This document shows positions 1 through 5,236 of a stretch of 6,135 nucleotides of DNA, one piece after another; the stretch's first letter is position 1, and each line of letters starts with the position of its first letter. The notes beneath the pieces are model-generated. The model saw only the letters and a list, made by a program, of their open reading frames with translations. It was not told the origin of the DNA and ran no database searches. The DNA comes from an uncultured Clostridia bacterium (lineage in GTDB: Bacteria; Bacillota_A; Clostridia; Oscillospirales; Oscillospiraceae): positions 1-6,135 of the forward strand of contig CASEPH010000037.1 in assembly GCA_949289625.1 (NCBI GenBank), given 5' to 3'. The position numbers and the translations under genes are program-made.

Positions 1-543
1 AAAACTGTAACGGAGTACCGGAAGAAGATGCTCTCCACCTCCGTCAAAGACGGAAAGGCGGTTTTGCAGGAATTGACCGGCCAGCGCAAGGAAGAAGCCG
101 AGGATGACGATATGGACTGGGAGGAGGAAGTCCTGGGCGAGATGGAGGGCGGAGAACCAAACGACCGCTTCTCCAGCTACTGGGATGATGATACGGAGAT
201 GACCTATCCGCTCATCCTGGCCAAGATTCCGGTCAAGAATCCCTGGGAGATCTTCGCGTACCTGCCCTTCGGAAACTGGAACGAGTGCCCCAACACGCCG
301 GAGCTGATGGCTGCGGCCAAATACTGGTTCGAGCAGTACGGCGCGGTGCCTGCCGCGATGAGTCACGATGAGCTGGAATTCCTGCTTCCGGCCCCCGTCC
401 CCAAGGAGAAGGCCATGGACACGGCGGTGGAACTGTATGGCTTCTGCCCCGATATCATCGACCAGGGGCCGGAGGACGCCACCGTGGGCGCTCTGGCCGA
501 TGTGCTGCGGCAGTCCACTGTTTGGTACTTCTGGTGGGATTGA
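1..543 (+). CDS. DUF4253-domain protein, C-terminal part (5' end outside window)
   Basis: The reading frame is open from base 1 to the TGA at 541-543, so the true start probably lies upstream. The ATG at 28 is in frame but has no well-placed ribosome site, so I treat the gene as partial. After an acidic linker (roughly residues 30-55 counted from base 1, rich in D and E) comes a domain I recognise as DUF4253. Its hallmarks are NPWEIFAYLPFGNWNECP, then KYWFEQYGAVP, then YGFCPDIIDQGPED, and the terminal VWYFWWD. The family has no established biochemical activity. It is cytosolic here, with no signal peptide or membrane segment in the visible part. It is the first visible gene of a tight operon; the next start is 13 nt after its stop. 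Codon third positions are rich in G/C compared with the following gene. The domain call is from memory of the family pattern, not a search. Confidence 0.85.
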   Translation, partial: KTVTEYRKKMLSTSVKDGKAVLQELTGQRKEEAEDDDMDWEEEVLGEMEGGEPNDRFSSYWDDDTEMTYPLILAKIPVKNPWEIFAYLPFGNWNECPNTPELMAAAKYWFEQYGAVPAAMSHDELEFLLPAPVPKEKAMDTAVELYGFCPDIIDQGPEDATVGALADVLRQSTVWYFWWD

Positions 544-556
544 AAGGAGAATTTTT

Positions 557-1270
557 GTGGGATACGATGTGAGTTTTCACCCAATTTCACCAGAGGAAAT
601 GCGGGAATGGTATTTTACTCCCTTAACCTGGATACAGCAGGGACAGGAGGAAAAAGTGCTGGCCCTTGCCGCGCAGCATGGAATGGAGGATTTCTATGCC
701 GAAAAATATCTGAATACCTTGCGCATTGGGGCTGAAACGGAATCTAACGAGCTGTTTGACAAAAGCCACGGCTTCTATATTGCAGTAATCCAAGGCTTCT
801 TCCGAGATTACTATTACACCAGGGGCAGTGCCTTTTCTTTTCTGGTGGAAGAAAAGCCGGAATATGGGCGGTATTTCACGCCATGGACACAGGTGGCGCC
901 GGCTGCCCTTCCTAATCCGGCAGAAAATCAGATCATCGAAAATTACTGCTCCGGTGTTTACCTGTCTCCAAAGCAGGTCACGCAGCTTCTCAAAGATATG
1001 GAGCAGGCCCCTAAAGTGCTTGAAGATCTGGAGGAAGTTTGGAGCGACGGGCGGGTTGCGGTGCTGAAAAAGGCACTTGTCGCTGCGGCAGAATTGGGTG
1101 TTGGTCTGCTGGAAGCCACTGAGGTGGTGGAACCTAACCCTATCCGCCCCAATGAGAGCACGAGTTATTCCAACCTATACCACTGCGACCGGGACGGGGT
1201 GTATTTCTACATGGACGCTGTCAGAAAACAGCTTGAAGATGTCATCAGGAGAAGTGAGGGACAAGTATGA
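557..1270 (+). CDS. Conserved-looking hypothetical protein, 237 residues
   Basis: I do not recognise a named family. The start is the GTG at 557, giving an N-terminus beginning MGYDVSFHPISPEEM. It sits 7 nt after a good GGAG (546-549, within AAAGGAGA). The frame is open further upstream only because it shadows the preceding gene. The protein is soluble, with no signal peptide or membrane helix. The N-terminal half is aromatic-rich (REWYFTPLTW, FFRDYYYTRG, YGRYFTPW). The C-terminal part has GLLEATEVVEPNPIRPNEST followed by YSNLYHCDRDGVYFY. That strongly patterned tail suggests a conserved domain rather than a spurious ORF. It overlaps the next gene by the 4-bp ATGA (1267-1270), implying translational coupling with the DUF4261 gene. 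Its placement between DUF4253 and DUF4261 genes suggests a shared accessory or immunity-type role, but that is inference. Confidence 0.8.
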   Translation: MGYDVSFHPISPEEMREWYFTPLTWIQQGQEEKVLALAAQHGMEDFYAEKYLNTLRIGAETESNELFDKSHGFYIAVIQGFFRDYYYTRGSAFSFLVEEKPEYGRYFTPWTQVAPAALPNPAENQIIENYCSGVYLSPKQVTQLLKDMEQAPKVLEDLEEVWSDGRVAVLKKALVAAAELGVGLLEATEVVEPNPIRPNESTSYSNLYHCDRDGVYFYMDAVRKQLEDVIRRSEGQV

Positions 1271-2148
1271 GCAATCAAGTGTTCCAGCAAAATCTGAACG
1301 ACAAAAAAGGCCCCCAGCCCGGCGGCCCCTTCCTCATCCAGATGCTGTTCAGAGAAAAGGTACCCATGCCGGACAAAGCGGCTATGACCGCCGTGATGGA
1401 ACGGCATATCGGGCCGGTGGAGTGCTTCTGCCATGATAAAAAGACGGCGGGCTTTGCCGCGCTGGAGCATATCGCAGAATTTCAGGACGGCAAATGCCCG
1501 GTGCAGCTTATGGTGATGAAATGCGACAGGTTCAAGGGCAAAGGCTTCGACGAGTTCCTCCTGAGCCAGATGTGGGACTGCCAGGAGGACCGGGACCGGA
1601 TCTTCCGGGAGTGCCGGTATCAGGTGATTGCAACAGATATGCTGGCGGCGGCACTTCCGGCACTGGAGCGGGCCAACCTGGACGCCGACTTCGTGGAGGC
1701 CCTGGCGGAGTTGTACCCCACCTGCGAGGCGTTCTACTTCCAGAACTGCGGCAAGCTCCTGCTGGCGGAGGATGTGCGTTCCCATCAGATTGAAGGCTCG
1801 GATCGGTTCATCCGCTTTGGCGTCAATGTCCGCTTCTTCAACATTGAGGGCACCGAAGATATGCTCATCGACACGGTGGGCATGAGCACCCTGTTTCTGC
1901 CGGATCTCCAGTATCACTTCCACGATATGGACCCCAACTGGGTGGTGAATCACGCCTACAATGTGGCGTCGTACATTCTGGCAAATGACGACCCCATTGA
2001 GGACGGGGAGACGGTGGATGGTGTGGAGGATGGCCAGATGAGCCGGGATGTCCAGTGGAAGTGCCAATATGAGGACGCCCTGATCCAGCCGCCCAGGGCG
2101 GTGCTGGACATCAACATGGGAGGGTACGCGGCCGGGAACCGCGGCTGA
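1267..2148 (+). CDS. DUF4261-domain protein
   Basis: This 293-residue cytosolic protein starts at the ATG overlapping the previous stop, with GAGGG (1256-1260) 6 nt upstream. The N-terminal region (about 20-100) begins PGGPFLIQMLFREKVPMPD. The middle (about 100-185) contains ADMLAAALPALE-like and LYPTCEAFYFQNCGKLL segments. The C-terminal half (about 185-265) matches what I know of DUF4261: RFGVNVRFFNIEG, MLIDTVGMSTLFLPDLQYHF, and then the tail ANDDPIEDGETVDGVED. The function of the family is unknown. The last 25 or so residues look like a poorly conserved tail. Codon use is G/C-rich at third positions, like the DUF4253 gene and unlike the gene between them. Coupling to the preceding gene and a 23-nt gap to the WYL regulator place it in the middle of the operon. 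The family assignment is by recognition and unverified. Confidence 0.82.
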   Translation: MSNQVFQQNLNDKKGPQPGGPFLIQMLFREKVPMPDKAAMTAVMERHIGPVECFCHDKKTAGFAALEHIAEFQDGKCPVQLMVMKCDRFKGKGFDEFLLSQMWDCQEDRDRIFRECRYQVIATDMLAAALPALERANLDADFVEALAELYPTCEAFYFQNCGKLLLAEDVRSHQIEGSDRFIRFGVNVRFFNIEGTEDMLIDTVGMSTLFLPDLQYHFHDMDPNWVVNHAYNVASYILANDDPIEDGETVDGVEDGQMSRDVQWKCQYEDALIQPPRAVLDINMGGYAAGNRG

Positions 2149-2171
2149 CAGCAGCAACTGGGGGTATATCG

Positions 2172-3134
2172 ATGCAAAGGCAAAGCAACATCAGGATCTT
2201 GGAAATTTTACAATACCTCTATCTGCGGACAGATGAGGAGCACCCCGTCACTGTAGCCGACATACTGGATGATCTCAAGGCCAGGGGAATCCATGCAGTT
2301 CGCCAGACAGTGTATGGGGATCTTCAAGATCTTATTTCCACTGGCATTGATATTGTGGTAGTCAAAAGCACGCAAAACCAATATTTTATTGGCAATCGCC
2401 TATTTGAGTATCCCGAGTTAAAGATGCTGACGGATGCTGTTGCATCCTCCAAGGTCATATCGGCGGAAAAAACAAATGAACTCATCCAGAAACTCTGCCG
2501 GCTGACCAGTGAGGCAGAGGCCATGCAGCTTCGCCGTCTGGCGGCAATTTCAAGCCGGATCAAGCCGCATAATGAGAAGGTCTATTACATCATCGATGGT
2601 ATCCAGAATGCCATTCTGGAAAGCCGGCAGATCCAGTTCCAGTATTATGAGTACACGCAGCAGAAAGAGCGAGTTCTCAAGCATAACGGCTATTTTTATA
2701 AGCTGGACCCTTACGCCCTGGAATGGAAAAACGACCACTACTACCTGATCGGGTATTCCCATAAGCACCATGGCATGGCGCATTTCCGTGTGGATCGGCT
2801 GGCCGGAATTGAGATCCTGGAATCCACCTATGTGCCTCAACCTGATTTCGATGTAGCCGACTATACCAATAAGATGATCGATATGTTTGCGGCCGGTCAT
2901 ACTGTCCTCGTCGAACTCCTTTGTGAAAATCGGTTCATGAAAACAATCGTGGATGATTATGGAGAGGCCGTTCCCACACATCCATACGATAGTGAGCATT
3001 TTGTAGCTCAAATCGAAGTAAACCCCAGCGGAACCTTTTATGGATGGGTGTTCAAGTTTATGGGCGGAGTCAAAATTATTGCTCCCCAGAAGTGCGTGGA
3101 GGAGATGGCGCGGATCGCCCGCATATTCCTGTAA
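2172..3134 (+). CDS. WYL-domain transcriptional regulator
   Basis: A 320-residue DNA-binding regulator of normal length for the family. Residues about 5-65 form an N-terminal winged helix-turn-helix (VTVADILDDLKARGI, then RQTVYGDLQDLISTGIDI). Residues about 136-212 are the WYL domain: KLDPYALEWKNDHYYLIGY, where the signature tripeptide is YYL rather than WYL, followed by FRVDRL. The C-terminal region (about 243-318, with FYGWVFKFMGGVKIIAPQ) fits the WCX extension. In studied members the WYL domain senses a ligand, often nucleic acid or a nucleotide, and controls DNA binding. WYL regulators frequently sit in defence and mobile-element loci. The start ATG at 2172 follows a G-run (GGGGG, about 2160-2163 region), a modest ribosome site. 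The gene is 23 nt after the DUF4261 stop and is followed directly by a strong terminator, so it is the last gene of the operon and may autoregulate it. Confidence 0.93.
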   Translation: MQRQSNIRILEILQYLYLRTDEEHPVTVADILDDLKARGIHAVRQTVYGDLQDLISTGIDIVVVKSTQNQYFIGNRLFEYPELKMLTDAVASSKVISAEKTNELIQKLCRLTSEAEAMQLRRLAAISSRIKPHNEKVYYIIDGIQNAILESRQIQFQYYEYTQQKERVLKHNGYFYKLDPYALEWKNDHYYLIGYSHKHHGMAHFRVDRLAGIEILESTYVPQPDFDVADYTNKMIDMFAAGHTVLVELLCENRFMKTIVDDYGEAVPTHPYDSEHFVAQIEVNPSGTFYGWVFKFMGGVKIIAPQKCVEEMARIARIFL

Positions 3135-3138
3135 CAAT

Positions 3139-3185
3139 GTGGCGAGGTGTTACGCATTTTTAACACCTCGCCACGATTTCTTTTT
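3139..3185 (+). terminator. Intrinsic terminator after the WYL gene
   Basis: A perfect 14-bp inverted repeat, GTGGCGAGGTGTTA (3139-3152) and TAACACCTCGCCAC (3161-3174), with an 8-nt loop, is followed by the T-rich GATTTCTTTTT. It begins 4 nt after the WYL stop, so it ends the first operon and insulates it from the promoter at 3192. Confidence 0.92.
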
Positions 3186-3191
3186 GCCCTC

Positions 3192-3220
3192 TTGAATAGA
3201 ACATCTGTACGATTTATAAT
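3192..3220 (+). promoter_or_regulatory. SigA-type promoter of the XRE-ImmA operon
   Basis: TTGAAT (3192-3197) and a perfect TATAAT (3215-3220) are separated by 17 bp. Transcription would start near 3227, giving a leader of about 47 nt that contains the dyad at 3232-3249 before the XRE ribosome site. It is the best promoter in the window. Confidence 0.9.
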
Positions 3221-3231
3221 GAAAGCACGAT

Positions 3232-3249
3232 GTTCGCAGTCAAGCGAAC
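3232..3249 (+). promoter_or_regulatory. Candidate operator, copy 1 (GTTCGC-N6-GCGAAC)
   Basis: A perfect 6-bp dyad with spacer AGTCAA, centred about 14 bp after the predicted start site of the XRE promoter. The same 18-bp sequence, with one spacer change, recurs at 4339-4356. Position and dyad symmetry suit binding by a dimeric XRE repressor, most likely the product of the adjacent gene. An RNA hairpin role in the leader is the alternative. Confidence 0.65.
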
Positions 3250-3273
3250 CGACCACAAGGGGAGGCGCACGAC

Positions 3274-3633
3274 ATGACCTTTGGGGCATTTATTAGTGCA
3301 AAACGAAAAGAGGCCAGGCTGAACCTCCGGGATGCCGCCAGGCATCTCGGGATCGCTTATGGGTATCTCTGTGATATTGAGCAGGGGCGCCGCCCGGCCC
3401 CGGAGGGAAAATTTGTTGAACGCATTTCCTCTTTTCTGTCTTTGAGTAAGGAGGAGTATGAACAACTTCTGGACTTGGCGGCAGACTCCAGGCAGACAGT
3501 CCCAGCAGATCTGCCGGATTATATCCGCCAGCATGATATTGTCCGGGCGGCTCTGAGAGTCGCAAAAGAAGTTGACGCTACGGATGAGGAATGGACGGCG
3601 TTTATGGAAATGCTGAAAAGCCGTCAAAGCTGA
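3274..3633 (+). CDS. XRE-family helix-turn-helix repressor (ImmR-like)
   Basis: A 119-residue cytosolic DNA-binding protein. The HTH spans about residues 5-60: an opening FGAFISAKRKEARLNLRDAA, then the recognition region HLGIAYGYLCDIEQGRRPAP, where the IEQGRRPAP turn is typical of the family. The C-terminal half (about 60-119) is a short alpha-helical tail. The start ATG has GGGGAGG (3259-3265) 8 nt upstream. The stop lies 12 nt before the start of the ImmA-type peptidase gene, an arrangement matching immR-immA of ICEBs1 and similar phage/ICE switches, where the peptidase cleaves the repressor on induction. A Phe-Met pair at residues 110-111 recalls the Phe-Met cleavage site described for ICEBs1 ImmR, but such a short match may be chance. 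Probably autoregulated through the dyad at 3232 and acting also at 4339. Confidence 0.9.
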   Translation: MTFGAFISAKRKEARLNLRDAARHLGIAYGYLCDIEQGRRPAPEGKFVERISSFLSLSKEEYEQLLDLAADSRQTVPADLPDYIRQHDIVRAALRVAKEVDATDEEWTAFMEMLKSRQS

Positions 3634-3645
3634 GGAGGGATTCCC

Positions 3646-4260
3646 TTGTATGCGCCTAAGTACCGACTGGATGCCATTGAAACCATCGGTCGAAAGATCC
3701 TGCTGGAATATGACCGCACACTGCTGGAAGGCCCTCCCCAGGCGATTCCAATCGAAACGATCATTGAAACAAAGTTTGATCTAATCCTGGAGTACCATAC
3801 CCTTCGCAAAAATGGGAGCGTCCTTGGAGAAACCATTTTTGATGATGGAGCGGCCATTTTATATGACCGGACAGAGAGGCGATACCGCTTGATCGCTGTT
3901 AAGGCTGGAACCATTTTGGTGGACGAGCGGCTTTGCGCGGACAGACTTCTCGGCCGGATGCGGTTTACCTGTGCCCATGAACTTGGCCATTGGGTCCTTC
4001 ATCAAAAATTATACTCCGGAACCGGGGATGTGGCAGCCTATGAGGGGAAAACCTCCTCAGACGAAAGCCATGGTCTGATTGAGCGGCAAGCCGATGCACT
4101 GGCAACAGCACTGTTAATGCCCATCCCCCAGGTCAAAAAATGCTTTTACCGTTTGCGTTCCGGGAAAGGCAAGGATCTGCTAACTGCGGAAATGGCCCGG
4201 ATTTTTCAAGTCTCCAAACAGGCTATGCGGATTCGCTTAGAAACTCATAATTTGCTCTGA
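3646..4260 (+). CDS. ImmA/IrrE-family metallopeptidase (anti-repressor)
   Basis: A 204-residue protein with the zinc-metallopeptidase motif HELGH (residues 111-115, in FTCAHELGHWVLHQ) and a downstream acidic ligand region ERQADALATALLMP (about 146-159). Together these define the ImmA/IrrE (DUF955, COG2856) family. The N-terminal 100 residues form the usual mixed domain, and residues 175-200 (LTAEMARIFQVSKQAMRIRL) look like a small HTH-like tail. The start is TTG at 3646, 6 nt after AGGAGGG, which overlaps the stop region of the XRE gene; the nearby ATG at 3650 is out of frame and gives a short product. By analogy with ICEBs1, it would cleave the neighbouring XRE repressor when activated, derepressing element genes. 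Substrate is inferred from adjacency only. All catalytic residues appear intact. Confidence 0.93.
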   Translation: MYAPKYRLDAIETIGRKILLEYDRTLLEGPPQAIPIETIIETKFDLILEYHTLRKNGSVLGETIFDDGAAILYDRTERRYRLIAVKAGTILVDERLCADRLLGRMRFTCAHELGHWVLHQKLYSGTGDVAAYEGKTSSDESHGLIERQADALATALLMPIPQVKKCFYRLRSGKGKDLLTAEMARIFQVSKQAMRIRLETHNLL

Positions 4261-4267
4261 GCTTGGT

Positions 4268-4301
4268 ATGGGAAGGCCCTCTGTTACAGGAGGGCCGCCA
4301 T
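4268..4301 (+). terminator. Hairpin after the ImmA gene, possible weak terminator
   Basis: GGCCCTC (4275-4281) pairs with GAGGGCC (4290-4296) around an 8-nt loop, and the flanking ATGG (4268-4271) can pair with CCAT (4298-4301) across a small internal loop. It starts 7 nt after the ImmA stop. There is only a short, broken T stretch downstream, so termination would be weak or partial. It may limit read-through into the next gene or act as a 3'-end stabiliser. Confidence 0.5.
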
Positions 4302-4329
4302 TTCCAACACAGTTCCCCGGTTTTACGAT
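4301..4329 (+). promoter_or_regulatory. Candidate promoter of the ArpU-like gene
   Basis: TTTCCA (4301-4306) and TACGAT (4324-4329) are 17 bp apart, each matching consensus at four of six positions. Support comes from position: the second copy of the dyad begins 9 nt after this -10, almost the same geometry (11 nt) as at the XRE promoter. Weak on sequence alone. Confidence 0.4.
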
Positions 4330-4338
4330 GCGTGTTTT

Positions 4339-4356
4339 GTTCGCAGTCCAGCGAAC
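4339..4356 (+). promoter_or_regulatory. Candidate operator, copy 2 (GTTCGC-N6-GCGAAC)
   Basis: GTTCGCAGTCCAGCGAAC is identical to copy 1 except for one spacer base (C for A). It lies 4 nt before the ribosome site of the 4377 gene. Sharing with the XRE leader suggests that the repressor controls both transcripts. Confidence 0.65.
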
Positions 4357-4376
4357 GCGGAAGGAGGAAGGATAGC

Positions 4377-4919
4377 ATGAGGAAAGAGAGTGTCACTGTC
4401 CAGAAATGCAAGAAACAGATGGCCTCCCTTGGATTTGACAGCCAATTGGCCTACCACAGGGTAAAGTTGATTTTGAAGATCTACCGGGACGTGGTGTGGG
4501 TCCTCAGTGAGCGCGCAGAGGAGCTGCACGCATACGCATGGGAACTCGGGAATCGGGACGCTGATGCCGGCCTCTGCTATCTGGAAAACTTTGCCCCAGA
4601 CATCGACCTCCAGGAATTTGAGGAAAGAGTCTGTTGTGTCATGGAGAGCCGTATGCTGGTGGATGTGATCGACCGGGCCCTGCTCCGGCTGAAACGGTAC
4701 CCAGACCGCGGAGAACTCTACTATGAGATCCTGACCAAGCAATTCATCTATCGGTTCAACAGTACAGAAAAGGAACTGTTGGACGAGCTGAATATGGAGC
4801 GAAGTGTATTTTATGACCGGAAGCGGGAGGCGCTTTTTCTGTTTTCTGTCTGCCTCTTTGGGTATGCTGTTCCTGAACTGCAGAAAGAACTGGAGGCGCC
4901 CCGACTATTTCCCGACTGA
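4377..4919 (+). CDS. ArpU/RinA-like phage/ICE transcriptional regulator
   Basis: A 180-residue soluble protein starting at the ATG at 4377, set by AGGAGG (4362-4367) 9 nt upstream. The frame is open back to 4263, but that stretch holds the hairpin and dyad and is unlikely to be coding. The N-terminal part begins MRKESVTVQKCKKQMASLGF. The middle (about 25-105) is helical with several cysteines. Residues about 105-165 resemble the C-terminal region of ArpU/RinA-type regulators: YPDRGELYYEILTKQFIYRF, then TEKELLDELNMERSVFYDRKREAL, a sigma-region-4-like HTH. Such proteins activate late or packaging genes in Gram-positive phages and occur in related ICEs. The last six codons overlap an 11-bp repeat array leading into a -35-less promoter, a natural target for this protein. 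The exact family is uncertain; a distant sigma-like protein is the main alternative. Confidence 0.72.
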   Translation: MRKESVTVQKCKKQMASLGFDSQLAYHRVKLILKIYRDVVWVLSERAEELHAYAWELGNRDADAGLCYLENFAPDIDLQEFEERVCCVMESRMLVDVIDRALLRLKRYPDRGELYYEILTKQFIYRFNSTEKELLDELNMERSVFYDRKREALFLFSVCLFGYAVPELQKELEAPRLFPD

Positions 4920-4966
4920 TTCCCGATGAAAAACCGACCTAATCCCTACTCCCTTCCGACTTTGCC
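4901..4966 (+). repeat. Six-copy phased 11-bp direct repeat (CCGACTNNTTC)
   Basis: The pentamer CCGAC or a one-base variant starts at 4901, 4912, 4923 (CCGAT), 4934, 4945 (CCTAC) and 4956, an exact 11-bp period with no slip. Copies 1 and 2 agree at nine of eleven positions; copies 3 and 5 are the most diverged. The array begins inside the 3' end of the ArpU-like gene and ends 5 bp before the TATACT at 4972. Near-helical spacing places every copy on one face of DNA, as in activator arrays such as PhoB-type boxes. Confidence 0.85.
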
Positions 4967-4971
4967 TCTGC

Positions 4972-4977
4972 TATACT
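4972..4977 (+). promoter_or_regulatory. -10 element TATACT of an activator-dependent promoter
   Basis: TATACT matches five of six consensus -10 positions. With 17-bp spacing the -35 would be CTCCCT (4949-4954), which does not resemble TTGACA and lies inside the phased array. This suggests that a protein bound to the repeats replaces -35 recognition. Transcription would start near 4984. Confidence 0.6.
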
Positions 4978-4983
4978 CGGTAC

Positions 4984-5127
4984 AGTGGCAGGTATGCGCA
5001 AAAATGAATCATTCCAGTCAGTAAGGCCCCAGGCGCCGGGAAAGCGCCTGGGGCCTTACCGCTCCTGTCGCAATATGGCGGCAGGAGTTTGCCGGGGACG
5101 CTGAAATACGTCCCCGGCTTTTTTTCT
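4984..5127 (+). ncRNA. Candidate structured small RNA or terminated leader, three hairpins
   Basis: From the predicted start near 4984 the transcript would fold into three consecutive hairpins. Hairpin A is a perfect 16-bp stem (5021-5036 with 5044-5059) with a 7-nt loop. Hairpin B is a 10-bp stem with one G-U pair (5062-5071 with 5078-5087). Hairpin C is the terminator at 5091-5127. There is no good ORF in the span. The result is either an independent RNA of about 140 nt or a leader whose terminator must be passed to express the sigma-like gene at 5237. I recognise no known RNA family. A transfer-origin role for the inverted repeats cannot be excluded. Confidence 0.5.
5091..5127 (+). terminator. 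Strong intrinsic terminator
   Basis: GCCGGGGACG (5091-5100) pairs perfectly with CGTCCCCGGC (5109-5118) across an 8-nt loop, followed by seven T residues and CT. It lies between the array promoter and the sigma-like gene, so downstream transcription needs read-through, antitermination or another promoter. Confidence 0.93.
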
Positions 5128-5149
5128 GCCCGGTACCAGGAGGATCGGT

Positions 5150-5185
5150 GTGGGCTGGGAGGCTTATATCGCCAAGTACCCCTGA
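5150..5185 (+). CDS. Possible 11-codon upstream ORF / leader peptide
   Basis: A GTG at 5150 lies 6 nt after a perfect AGGAGG (5138-5143) and encodes MGWEAYIAKYP before a TGA at 5183-5185. The ribosome site is among the best in the window, yet the ORF is tiny. Its stop codon touches the base of the 16-bp hairpin at 5185-5221, so a terminating ribosome would cover or open that stem. It could be a regulatory leader peptide or the remnant of a truncated gene. A neighbouring GTG at 5148 in another frame runs into the sigma-like gene and is less well placed. Confidence 0.4.
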   Translation: MGWEAYIAKYP

Positions 5186-5221
5186 TTTCAAGATTTTGAT
5201 TTCCCATCAAAATCTTGAAAT
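5185..5221 (+). repeat. 16-bp inverted repeat directly upstream of the sigma-like gene
   Basis: ATTTCAAGATTTTGAT (5185-5200) is the exact reverse complement of ATCAAAATCTTGAAAT (5206-5221), with loop TTCCC. It ends 2 nt before the GGAGG ribosome site (5224-5228) of the gene at 5237. It is A/T-rich, unlike the G/C-rich hairpins before it, and lacks a proper U-tract, so a terminator is less likely than an operator dyad or a translational-control stem. Confidence 0.85.
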
Positions 5222-5236
5222 TTGGAGGAACGGCAA

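Noticed and set aside
368..556. Upstream extension of the 557 gene to an ATG at 368
   Set aside because: It lies entirely within the DUF4253 coding region in another frame and encodes Arg/Pro-rich shadow sequence; the GTG at 557 has a good ribosome site.
1207..2157. Long reverse-strand ORF of 316 codons opposite the DUF4261 gene
   Set aside because: It mirrors the G/C-ending codons of the forward gene, is rich in His, Leu and Val without domain features, and the forward protein is recognisable.
4263..4376. Upstream extension of the ArpU-like protein
   Set aside because: The stretch contains a hairpin, a promoter candidate and the repeated dyad, while ATG 4377 has a strong AGGAGG.
4901..4966. 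CRISPR array
   Set aside because: The unit is only 11 bp with no spacers of CRISPR length; it is a phased tandem repeat of regulatory type.
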